Shown: one piece after another, positions 27,232-36,145 of the stretch
How positions within the stretch are numbered: position 1 is the first letter of the stretch
Layout: each line of letters starts with the position of its first letter
Assembly (NCBI RefSeq): GCF_009830105.1
Contig: NZ_WURB01000007.1
Span: 124,001-188,000, forward strand
Source of the DNA: Microvirga makkahensis
Lineage (GTDB): Bacteria > Pseudomonadota > Alphaproteobacteria > Rhizobiales > Beijerinckiaceae
Direction: 5' to 3'
DNA: 64,000 nucleotides
Position numbers and translations under genes: made by a program
The notes under the pieces: generated by a model
Databases searched by the model: none
What the model was told of the DNA's origin: nothing
Seen by the model: only the letters and a program-made list of their open reading frames with translations

Positions 27232-28869
27232 TCAGTCCTTGAGAACGTAATCGAAATCGAAATCCTGCCTGGCGGCTTCCGGGCTGCGCTTCTCGGCCGG
27301 ACCATAGCCGCCGCCGCCTGGGAGTTGCAGGACGAGCCGCCGACCGGCGGGCACGTGCTGGCGCCCTTTGGAGGCAAGCCGGGTTCCGTCGTCGAGAAGA
27401 ACCGCACCGGGAGCCCCGTCTCCGCCGCCAGCCCGCCCCCGGGCGGGATGGTCGATGCGATCAAACATGGCGTTGAAGTAGAATTCGTGCCCTTCGGTCG
27501 CCGAAATTTCGACGATCTGGCCGAGCCCGCCGCGGTACTGCCCTGCCCCGCCAGAACCGTTGCGGAGCTCCTTGCGCCAGAAGACGACGGGGCCGACATG
27601 CTCGGTGGCCTCGATCGACATTGTGTGAACGCCGCTCGGGAAGGCCGTCGCGCTGAGCCCGTCGAGGGTCGGACGGGCGCCTGCGCCGCCGCTGTTGAAC
27701 AGCAGGACTTCTGCCCGCTGGCCTCCGTCCTTCGGAGCCTTGTCGCCCTGAAGCGGGCGTGCACTGATGTGCAGGTTCCAGAGGGCGCCCGAACCTTCAG
27801 CCGGGATCCTTCCGGGCAGCATCTTGTGAACGGCCCCGAGAACGGCATCGGGAATGAAGTGGCCGAGGACGTGACGAACCGCGACTGGCGCGGGGTGCTG
27901 CGCGTTGAGGATGCAGCCTTTGGGCGCAGTGACCTGGAACGGCAGGAGGGAGCCGTAGTTGTTCGGAATCTCCGGCGCCAGCGAGCACTTGAGGCCGTAG
28001 CAGGCATACGCCTTCGTATAGATCATCGGCACGTTGATGCCGAGGGGACTCTGCCCCGAGGTGCCGTCGAAGTCGACCAGGATATGGTCCGCGTCGACGT
28101 CGATGCGCACGGCGATGTCGATCGGGCTGCCGTAGCCGTCCACCCGCATGACGTTGTCGTACGAGCCCCGAGGCAGCGCCCCGATCCTCTCGATCGTCGC
28201 GGCATAGCTCCGGTCGAAGACGAAATCGGCCAGGGCCTCGAGGTCGTCCAGACGGAACTCGTCCATCATGTCCATCAGGCGGCGGTGCCCGATCTCGTTG
28301 CAAGCCGCAAGGGAGTACACGTCCCCGACGACCTGATGCGCCTCGCGAACGTTGTGTCGCAGGATGTTGACGAGGTCGCGGTTGACGACACCCCGGTCCA
28401 CGAACTTCATGATCGGGATGAAGATGCCTTCTTCGTAGACCTCGTTGGCGTCAGGGCCGAAGCCGCGGCCGCCCACGTCGACCACGTGCGCAGTGCAGGC
28501 GAAGAAGCCGATCAGCCGCCCGTTCCGGAACGAAGGCGTGACCATCGTGATGTCGAGGAGGTGGCCGGTGCCCTTCCAAGGGTCGTTGGTGATATAGACG
28601 TCCCCTTCGAAGATGTTGTCCGGTCCGATATCGTTGATGAAGTGTCCCACGGCCTCGGCCATCGCATTCACGTGGCCCGGAGTTCCGGTGACCGCCTGAG
28701 CAATCATCTTGCCGCCGCGATTGAACACGCCGGCCGAAAGATCGCCCGATTCGCGAACGCTGGTGCTGAAGGCCGTGCGGATCAGCGTGACGGCCTGCTC
28801 CTCGACGACCGAGATCAGGCGATTCCACATGATCTGCATGTGGACGTCTGACAGTGCAGAATTGGTCAT
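27232..28869 (-). CDS. Hydantoinase B/oxoprolinase family protein
   Basis: A 545-aa subunit of the HyuB/OplB family. It works with HyuA (gene upstream) to open cyclic imides or lactams, such as N-methylhydantoin, 5-oxoproline or acetophenone-type substrates, with ATP. Conserved: RESGDLSAGVFNRGGKMIAQ, TPGHVNAMAEAVG, YITNDPWKGTGHLLDITMV, VDFDGTSGQSPLGINVPMIY and near the C-terminus GGGGYGPAEKRSPEA. Length is normal. GAGGAA precedes the ATG at a spacing of nine. Confidence 0.9.
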   Translation of the reverse strand: MTNSALSDVHMQIMWNRLISVVEEQAVTLIRTAFSTSVRESGDLSAGVFNRGGKMIAQAVTGTPGHVNAMAEAVGHFINDIGPDNIFEGDVYITNDPWKGTGHLLDITMVTPSFRNGRLIGFFACTAHVVDVGGRGFGPDANEVYEEGIFIPIMKFVDRGVVNRDLVNILRHNVREAHQVVGDVYSLAACNEIGHRRLMDMMDEFRLDDLEALADFVFDRSYAATIERIGALPRGSYDNVMRVDGYGSPIDIAVRIDVDADHILVDFDGTSGQSPLGINVPMIYTKAYACYGLKCSLAPEIPNNYGSLLPFQVTAPKGCILNAQHPAPVAVRHVLGHFIPDAVLGAVHKMLPGRIPAEGSGALWNLHISARPLQGDKAPKDGGQRAEVLLFNSGGAGARPTLDGLSATAFPSGVHTMSIEATEHVGPVVFWRKELRNGSGGAGQYRGGLGQIVEISATEGHEFYFNAMFDRIDHPARGRAGGGDGAPGAVLLDDGTRLASKGRQHVPAGRRLVLQLPGGGGYGPAEKRSPEAARQDFDFDYVLKD

Positions 28870-28887
28870 GATGTAATTTCCTCGATC

Positions 28888-30975
28888 TCAGACGGATGAT
28901 GCGCGGATGAGCAGGCAGCCGTCGGCCTGCATGATCGCCTCCCGCCCGACGGTGACGATGGTCGATGTTTCCCGTTCGGTGACGACGGCCGGCCCCTTGA
29001 TGAAGTCGCCGATTTTCATGTCGCAGCGGGCGACCACTCCCGCCTCGACGAACCCGCCGCTCTGCACATCGAAGATCTGTCGGAAGCCCGACGGAGCGAC
29101 GGCCCGCGTGCCGTCCGTCCGGACGACGGTGCGCGGCGCGGGAATCTCGGAGCTCGCCCGGAGGGACCAGCTCACGATCTCGACATCCAGCCCGTCGATG
29201 AGGCGACCGAAGAAGCGGGTATACTGGTCGTCGAAGTTCTTGCGGAAGGTCGCCGCATCAGCATCCGCATACTCGCGAACCTCAACCGGAACCGGCACCT
29301 CCCAGCCCTGCCCGAGGTAGCGCATGTAGGCGACGCATTCCAGAATGGGGGTGATCCCGGGCGCTCCCGAATGCACGAAGGAGGTCGCCTCGTCGGTCAG
29401 CTCCTTCAGCACGGCGTTGATCTTGTCCGCGTCGAATCGACTCAACCGCAGATAGGCGCTGCGCACGGATTCGTAGCCGAACGGAGCGCGGAGGAAACCG
29501 ATGGCGGATCCGACGCCCGCGCCCGGGGGGATGAGCAGCTCGCCCACGCCCAGCTTCTCGCAGAGACGGGACGCGTGGATCGGCGCGGCGCCGCCGAACG
29601 CGATCAGCGTGAACTCAGAAAGTTCCTTGCCGTTCTCCACCGCGTGCATTCTCGCTGCGTTGCTCATGTTCTCGTCGACGACTTCACTCAGGCCGAAAGC
29701 CGCGGTGGTGTTGTCGACCCCGAGCTTCGACGCGAGATCGCGTTTTATGGCGTCGCTCGACGCGACGGGGGACAACATGAACGATCCGCCGGCGAACTCG
29801 TTCGGATCAAGCCGTCCCAGGAGTAGGTCGGCATCGGTCACAGTGGGGCGGCTCCCTCCCCGGCCATAGCAGGCGGGTCCGGGTTCGGAGCCTGCGCTGT
29901 GCGGGCCGACGCGGATCTGGCGCATGGAGTCAACGGTTGCGATCGATCCGCCGCCCGCCCCGATCTCGACCATCTCGATCACCGGGATCGAGATCGGCAT
30001 GCCGCTGCCCTTCTTGAATCGGTACGTGCGGGCGACCTCGAAGGTCTTCGCCGTCTTGGGAACCTGTCCCTCGATGAGGCATATCTTGGCAGTGGTGCCG
30101 CCCATGTCGTAGGACAGAACCTGATCGAGCCCATAGCGGGCCGCGATGTCTGCGGCGAAGATCGCGCCTCCGGCCGGCCCCGATTCCAGCAGTCGGACCG
30201 GGAATTCGATGGCGCTCTCTACACTGATGATGCCGCCCCCGGAATGCATCATGAAGACCGGGCAGACGACCCCCTCCTCCGCCAGGCGCCCGACCAAACG
30301 GTTAAGGTATGAGGCCATCAGCGGCTTCACATAGGCATTGGCGCAGACGGTGTTGAAGCGCTGGAACTCACGCATCTGGGGCGAGACTTCCGACGATATC
30401 GAGACCGAGAGATTTGGATTTCTCTCAAGGAGCGCATCGCGCACTTGGCGCTCATGGGCACCGTTCAGATAGGAGTGGATGAAGCCTATCGCGATGCTTT
30501 CGAACTGCCCGGCCGCAAGGCGATCCGCGAGCGCCGCGACCTCGGCGGGATCCAGCCCTTTGAGAACGGACCCGTCGGCCCCGATCCGTTCGTCCAGAAC
30601 ATAGCGGTGTCTACGCTCGACCAGCGGGGTGGGCAGCACGATATCGAGATCGTATTGCTCGAACCGGTTTTCCGTTCGCATCTCGATGACATCGCGGAAG
30701 CCCTTGGTCGTCACGAAAGCCATCGTCGCACCACGACGCTCGATCAGAGCGTTGGTTGCGAGCGTCGTGCCATGAATGACCATGTCGATCTGCGCGAGCG
30801 TCATTCCGGCTGACGCCGTGACCTGACGGATCCCGTCGATGATGGCCTGCTCGGGGAAGGAATAATTGGTCAGAACCTTCGTGGAGTAGAGCTTGTCGCC
30901 AGCTTCCATTGCGATGTCGGTGAATGTTCCGCCGATATCGACGCCGACTCTGACCTGATCACCATCATCCGTCAT
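28888..30975 (-). CDS. Hydantoinase A/oxoprolinase family protein (ATP-binding subunit)
   Basis: A 695-aa protein with an actin/ASKHA-like ATPase fold. N-terminal VGVDIGGTFTDIAME phosphate loop, VIHGTTLATNALIERRGA, GPAGGAIFAADIAARYG, LSYDMGGTTAKICL and VEIGAGGGSIATVD are diagnostic of the HyuA/OplA family. ATG 30975 places the start a few residues before the phosphate loop as in relatives; ATG 30993 is an alternative, and the longer frame to 31185 would run through the operator region. It transcribes away from kdgD and precedes hyuB by 18 bases. Confidence 0.9.
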   Translation of the reverse strand: MTDDGDQVRVGVDIGGTFTDIAMEAGDKLYSTKVLTNYSFPEQAIIDGIRQVTASAGMTLAQIDMVIHGTTLATNALIERRGATMAFVTTKGFRDVIEMRTENRFEQYDLDIVLPTPLVERRHRYVLDERIGADGSVLKGLDPAEVAALADRLAAGQFESIAIGFIHSYLNGAHERQVRDALLERNPNLSVSISSEVSPQMREFQRFNTVCANAYVKPLMASYLNRLVGRLAEEGVVCPVFMMHSGGGIISVESAIEFPVRLLESGPAGGAIFAADIAARYGLDQVLSYDMGGTTAKICLIEGQVPKTAKTFEVARTYRFKKGSGMPISIPVIEMVEIGAGGGSIATVDSMRQIRVGPHSAGSEPGPACYGRGGSRPTVTDADLLLGRLDPNEFAGGSFMLSPVASSDAIKRDLASKLGVDNTTAAFGLSEVVDENMSNAARMHAVENGKELSEFTLIAFGGAAPIHASRLCEKLGVGELLIPPGAGVGSAIGFLRAPFGYESVRSAYLRLSRFDADKINAVLKELTDEATSFVHSGAPGITPILECVAYMRYLGQGWEVPVPVEVREYADADAATFRKNFDDQYTRFFGRLIDGLDVEIVSWSLRASSEIPAPRTVVRTDGTRAVAPSGFRQIFDVQSGGFVEAGVVARCDMKIGDFIKGPAVVTERETSTIVTVGREAIMQADGCLLIRASSV

Positions 30976-31142
30976 TTCCGCTGATTCTCCCATATGTTGA
31001 ATAGTTGCCTCTGTGGCGGCGATTGTTCTTGAGCCGTCATGCGCCGGCGCGCCCGCGCAGCGCCGCATGAGTGGGTTTCGACACACCGATGAGAGCACTT
31101 GCTCCTTAAGGTAAGACGGTCGGCTCGGAGGCGTCAAGGACA

Positions 31143-31160
31143 TAATATGTATGATGACAT
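31143..31160. promoter_or_regulatory. Putative GntR operator, hyuA side of the divergent promoter
   Basis: The sequence TAATATGTATGATGACAT includes TAATATGTATGA, identical to part of the palindrome upstream of the gntR gene (25321-25341), and an ATGT-(6)-ACAT dyad. It lies about 170 bases before the hyuA start and 130 bases before kdgD, in a 313-base divergent gap that has no gene. Confidence 0.5.
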
Positions 31161-31162
31161 GA

Positions 31163-32194
<1,032 letters not shown>

Positions 32195-32805
32195 AGCGTT
32201 TCCGCAATGTGATCTGGACGTTGCATAGGCATGGCGAGGAAGACCATCGTACAATTGTTCGCAGTATCCTCCCCGTCCCAAGTGGCAACACAGCGGAGCC
32301 ATGAGGAATGTTTTGATCGGGCGCTCGATATTGTCGAGCGCCCGGGCGCCGTTACACTAGCCGGATGTGACCAGGAGGTCGTCGTTCGCTCAGCCAGAAC
32401 TCGATATTGCTCATAACGTTGTCAATGGCGCGGGCGAGATACGTCCAGCGGACACGGACCTTTGTAGATTTCATCGCTATGCCACCTCTTCGTGATGGGA
32501 CGTTTGCGGCGGTTGAACCGCTCAAGCAGTCTAAAGGCGTAGTGCGGACCCAGCTGTGGACCGGGGCGTGCATTTCTGGGATCCGATCGGATGCTCTATC
32601 CTTTGAAGAGCGCGTCGTTTGGTGCGACCCGAAGGGCCATGTTCGTGAAAACCGGGTCCGCTTTTTCGCACGATGCGCTAGGCCAGGCACCACCGCATGC
32701 AGAGCAGGATCACCGAGAAATGGCCAACCACAGCCCCTATGGTGAAACCCGGCATGTCTTGCCTGGGTTGCGACGTCGTTTTTGGTGGACAGCGGACGTG
32801 ACGGT
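32195..32805. other. Intergenic stretch carrying a dispersed repeat copy, otherwise no supported gene
   Basis: About 600 bases after kdgD. Frames at 32407-32745 plus and 32352-32693 minus overlap, lack ribosome sites and show no domain. The dispersed repeat copy at 32576-32681 occupies the middle. Confidence 0.4.
32576..32681. repeat. Dispersed intergenic repeat, copy A
   Basis: Contains CGGATGCTCTATCCTTTGAA followed by GAGCGCGTCGT, then after about 25 bases GAAAACCGGGTCCGC, a T-run and CGCACGATGCGCT. The first part matches copies at 38903-38936 and 48667-48699; the second part matches copy C. The ends GATGCTCT and AGAGCGC(G/A)TC make an imperfect hairpin. I recall similar elements in Methylobacterium-like genomes but cannot search. 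Confidence 0.6.
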
Positions 32806-33396
32806 TCAACCTACGGCGCTGCGCCAGCGGGCATCCCGCGCCGCTTTCCGAAACAGCCAGGCAGATATGAGCCACAGCGAGGCGAAGAGCCCGGTCAGGA
32901 ACACGACAGCCTCTGGAAAGCTCGGCGCTGCGGCGCCCAAGCCCGCAGCCAGCGCAATCGCGCCGACCAATGCCTGAGCGAGTGCCGTCGCGGCCAATGC
33001 GCGTGCCATGCCATGGGGCCGGAAGCGCGCGATGACGGCTCCGATCATCGCGACGGCAAGCACTCCGCCATACATCAAGTTGGCGGGATCATCCTCGCTC
33101 CCGATTATGCCAACAGCAAGGTTGATCCAGACGAGGGTGAAGGCCGCCACGACTGCCATACCGACGGCGGCCCGATACTGGGCGTCACCCGTCATCCTGG
33201 CTGCCAGCTCGAAGGTGCCGCAAGCCGCAGCCAGCATCGCGCCGAAGATGGCGAAATCAGCCGCATCCCATTTCACTTCATCGGTGACCTGCATGGCAAA
33301 CAGGGGCAGTAGCAGCATGAGCGCTGCGAAGGTCCAAGCCGCTATTCTCCCACGACTTCGACGCCGTCTGCCGGCGAGCTCCATGTTTCCTTCCAT
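32806..33396 (-). CDS. Hypothetical multi-span inner-membrane protein
   Basis: About 196 aa with a basic N-terminus (RRRRSRGRIAAW) and five to six hydrophobic segments: FAALMLLLPLFAMQV, WDAADFAIFGAMLAAACG, AAVGMAVVAAFTLVWINLAVGI, LMYGGVLAVAMIGAVIA, ALAQALVGAIALAAGLG and AVVFLTGLFASLWLISAWLF. ATG 33396 has GAGAGG upstream; ATG 33384 with AGGA is equally possible, and the longer frame to 33579 is not supported. Unrecognised family. It lies divergently from the CocE-like hydrolase. Confidence 0.6.
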   Translation of the reverse strand: MEGNMELAGRRRRSRGRIAAWTFAALMLLLPLFAMQVTDEVKWDAADFAIFGAMLAAACGTFELAARMTGDAQYRAAVGMAVVAAFTLVWINLAVGIIGSEDDPANLMYGGVLAVAMIGAVIARFRPHGMARALAATALAQALVGAIALAAGLGAAAPSFPEAVVFLTGLFASLWLISAWLFRKAARDARWRSAVG

Positions 33397-33701
33397 TGCC
33401 TTGCCTCTCGGCATAGACCGCAAGCCTACCCTGTCCCGGTTCTCAAGTATCAGATTCCAACGACCAGCAGACCGGCCCAAGTACTTCAACAAAGCGATTC
33501 TGAAGATTGGCGCATAGTAAGGCCAGGCATTGCTCAGGCAAAGAGCTCCATCGAGATAGCTCCATCGCCCGAAATGCAATTGCCACTCCTCTCATGAAGA
33601 GCGAGGATTCTGCCTCTCGGCTCACGTTTCCCGCCGAGTAGCCAACGGGAAGCGAGCCAGACTGATTTCCTAGCCGATTGCAAGACGGGAGGAAAATCTC
33701 A

Positions 33702-35621
33702 ATGAAGAGGCTATCCAGGATACGAGCGCCCATGTCCTTGATTGATGGACGGAAGGCACGGACGCCCAACAGAGCCAAGGCTCGTCGTTACGCAACCTAC
33801 ACCTCTGTTTTTGCCGCAGCTGCGGTCATTGCGTCGTTGTCCCCGGCGTGGGCAGCTCTTGACAGGGGGCCATGCTCGGTCAGGAAGGAAACCGACGTCG
33901 CTGCCAAGATGCGGGACGGCACCGTGCTGATGGCGGATGTGTACCGCCCCCAGGAATCCGGGAGCTATCCGGTTCTCCTGATGCGCCTCCCCTACAACAA
34001 AGATGCGGCGCAGACCTACGTCTATGCCAAACCGGAGGAGTACGCCTCCCACTGCTATATCGTGGTGATCCAGGACGTGCGCGGACAGTACAAGTCGCAA
34101 GGCGAGTTCTACCCGTTCCGGGATGAGGGCAAGGACGGGTACGATACGGTGGAGTGGGCCGCCCGGTTACCCGGATCGAATGGCAAGGTCGGCATGTACG
34201 GCTTCTCCTATGTCGGAGCGACGCAGTGGCTCGCGGCGGCAGAGAAGCCGCCGCATCTGGTGGCGATCGCGCCAGCCCACACCTCGTCGGACTATTATGA
34301 CGGCTGGTCATACGAGGGCGGTGCCTTCTCGCTTGCGTTCAAGCAGTCGTGGCCGCTGACCTCAATAGCCATGTCCGGGGTCCGTCGGCAGGGCGATCAG
34401 CAGCTTCTCGACGATATCCAAAAGGCAGCCTCCGACCTGCCTGCCCTGTATAAGCACGTGCCGATCAGCGACTATCTGCCGAACTCCCAGAACGATCAGC
34501 GGATCGCGCCTTATTACGCAGACTGGGTCACGCATGACACATGGGACGATTACTGGAAGCAGTGGAGCATTCGAACCAAGTATCAGGACATCCAGGTACC
34601 GGCTCTGAACTTCGCGGGCTGGTACGACGTGTTCATGAAGGGTGGCACAGAAAACTTCATGGGCATGCGCGAGAAAGGCGGCTCGGAGGCAGCCCGCAAG
34701 GGCCAACATCTGGTCATCGGCCCGTGGATCCACCTGCCCTGGGCGCAGAAGGTAGGTGAGATCGACTTCGGCCCCGAGGCGGCGAACCCCATCGACCAGC
34801 TGCATCTGCGTTGGTTCGACTATTGGCTCAAGGGGCAGGCCAACGGCGTCGATACCGAAAAGCCGGTCCGGGTGTTTGTCATGGGCGCCAACACTTGGCG
34901 CAAGGCCGACAATTGGCCGCTGCCAGAGACCACATTCACGCCGTACTACCTGCACAGTATGGGGCAGGCCAACACCCGCTACGGCAACGGGTCACTCACT
35001 CTTGAGAAGCAGGAGGCCAATCAGGCGCCCGACAAGTACCGCTACGACCCCGCCAATCCTGTCCCAAGCGCGGGTGGGCATTCGTGCTGCACCCCGGATG
35101 TGGCACCGGTCGGACCCTATGATCAGGCCAAGATCGAGGATCGGGCGGACGTCCTGGTCTACATGACCCCGCCCCTCGAGCAGAGCATGGAGGTGACCGG
35201 ACCGGTCCAGGTGATCCTCTATGCACGGTCCTCGACTCCGGACACGGATTTCACCGCCAAACTCGTCGATGTCCACCCGGACGGCAAGGTCTACAATCTT
35301 GGCAACGGGATCATCCGCGCCAGTTCACGGGAAACGCTTGAGAAGCGGACCCCCATCGAGCCGGGAAAGGTCTATGAGTACAAGATCGACCTCTGGCCCA
35401 CGTCGAACCTGTTCCTGCCGGGTCACCGCATCGGACTTGAGATCTCCAGCTCGAACTTCCCGCACTATGATCGCAATCCGAACACGGGTGCTGAGTTTGG
35501 CCAGGGGACAACCTTCAAGGTCGCGGATCAGACGATCCTGCACGACGCGGATCATCCTTCACGGATCATCCTGCCCGTCATTCCGAATCCGGTTCAACCG
35601 AGGGCCGCAGCCGCTCGTTGA
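33702..35621 (+). CDS. Secreted CocE/NonD-family hydrolase (X-Pro dipeptidyl-peptidase S15 type)
   Basis: A 639-aa enzyme with a long signal peptide (basic region to about residue 33, core FAAAAVIASLSPAWA). The alpha/beta-hydrolase core shows the nucleophile Ser in GMYGFSYVGATQ, oxyanion/Tyr region RLPYNKDAAQTYVY, and DVRGQYKSQGEFYPF; the C-terminal jelly-roll domain includes FLPGHRIGLEISSSNFPHYDRNPNTG. Family members include cocaine esterase, alpha-amino ester hydrolase and glutaryl acylase. The substrate is an ester or amide outside the cytoplasm. ATG 33702 follows GGAGG at a spacing of about 10; the frame also has an upstream TTG. A strong stem follows the stop. Confidence 0.88.
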   Translation: MKRLSRIRAPMSLIDGRKARTPNRAKARRYATYTSVFAAAAVIASLSPAWAALDRGPCSVRKETDVAAKMRDGTVLMADVYRPQESGSYPVLLMRLPYNKDAAQTYVYAKPEEYASHCYIVVIQDVRGQYKSQGEFYPFRDEGKDGYDTVEWAARLPGSNGKVGMYGFSYVGATQWLAAAEKPPHLVAIAPAHTSSDYYDGWSYEGGAFSLAFKQSWPLTSIAMSGVRRQGDQQLLDDIQKAASDLPALYKHVPISDYLPNSQNDQRIAPYYADWVTHDTWDDYWKQWSIRTKYQDIQVPALNFAGWYDVFMKGGTENFMGMREKGGSEAARKGQHLVIGPWIHLPWAQKVGEIDFGPEAANPIDQLHLRWFDYWLKGQANGVDTEKPVRVFVMGANTWRKADNWPLPETTFTPYYLHSMGQANTRYGNGSLTLEKQEANQAPDKYRYDPANPVPSAGGHSCCTPDVAPVGPYDQAKIEDRADVLVYMTPPLEQSMEVTGPVQVILYARSSTPDTDFTAKLVDVHPDGKVYNLGNGIIRASSRETLEKRTPIEPGKVYEYKIDLWPTSNLFLPGHRIGLEISSSNFPHYDRNPNTGAEFGQGTTFKVADQTILHDADHPSRIILPVIPNPVQPRAAAAR

Positions 35622-35629
35622 ATACCTCT

Positions 35630-35649
35630 GGCCCCGCCTTGGCGGGGCC
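35630..35649 (+). terminator. GC-rich terminator-like stem after the CocE/NonD gene
   Basis: GGCCCCGCC-TT-GGCGGGGCC, a perfect 9-bp stem nine bases after the stop codon. Only TTG follows, so termination may be weak or the stem may protect the mRNA 3' end. Confidence 0.55.
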
Positions 35650-36145
35650 TTGCCACAACCTGCCGCCGAGGGAAACTGTTGACGCAGGAAAGCCACCGCG
35701 AGCGAATTCGAACCACGGGTTATGCTCGTTCGCAAACGATGCGGACCGTCTCTGCCCTAACTTACTCGTTCTTCTCTTCAATGCTCCCGGATGGCACGCG
35801 CGTTTCCATGATGAACCCGTAGATTGCTGCGGAGACGTACAGCACGTCGTTCCCGGACGGTGAGAGCGTCACCGTTCCGCTGCTGTCGATGCTCAATGCT
35901 CCGTTGCATCAGCCTTGGCCGTACAACGAGGGGCGATTATCCCAGGAGCCATTCTGTTGTCGATATTCAAGCGCTGCCGCTTTGCCGTTGAGGTCATCCT
36001 GCAGTGCATGCGCTGATACGGAGATGTCACGTTGACTGAGGATAGTGACGCCAACGGGTCCGGTCTCAGCGCACGCTCTCCGGGGCACGGATCCAACAGC
36101 CCTGTGCCGGGTTGTCCTGCTAACCGTAGCTGAAGGCACCAACCC
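35650..36145. other. Intergenic stretch between the hydrolase and AI-2E genes
   Basis: About 500 bases. Apart from the short minus-strand frame at 35762-35896, I see no gene, repeat or RNA. The promoter of the 36146 gene should lie in its right part. Confidence 0.35.
35762..35896 (-). CDS. Possible small protein or gene fragment, 44 aa
   Basis: Reads SIDSSGTVTLSPSGNDVLYV and then SAAIYGFIMETRVPSG, ending EEKNE and TAA. Composition is protein-like, with GC-rich third positions and balanced residues, unlike the surrounding frames. There is no ATG; a TTG at 35896 with GGAG two bases before it is the only start, and a stop lies just upstream. So it may be the 3' remnant of a larger gene. No family recognised. 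Confidence 0.25.
   Translation of the reverse strand: MSIDSSGTVTLSPSGNDVLYVSAAIYGFIMETRVPSGSIEEKNE

Noticed and set aside
27166-28851. A 561-aa plus-strand open frame
   Set aside because: Exactly opposite to the hydantoinase B gene, whose protein carries family motifs throughout. The plus-strand product resembles nothing.
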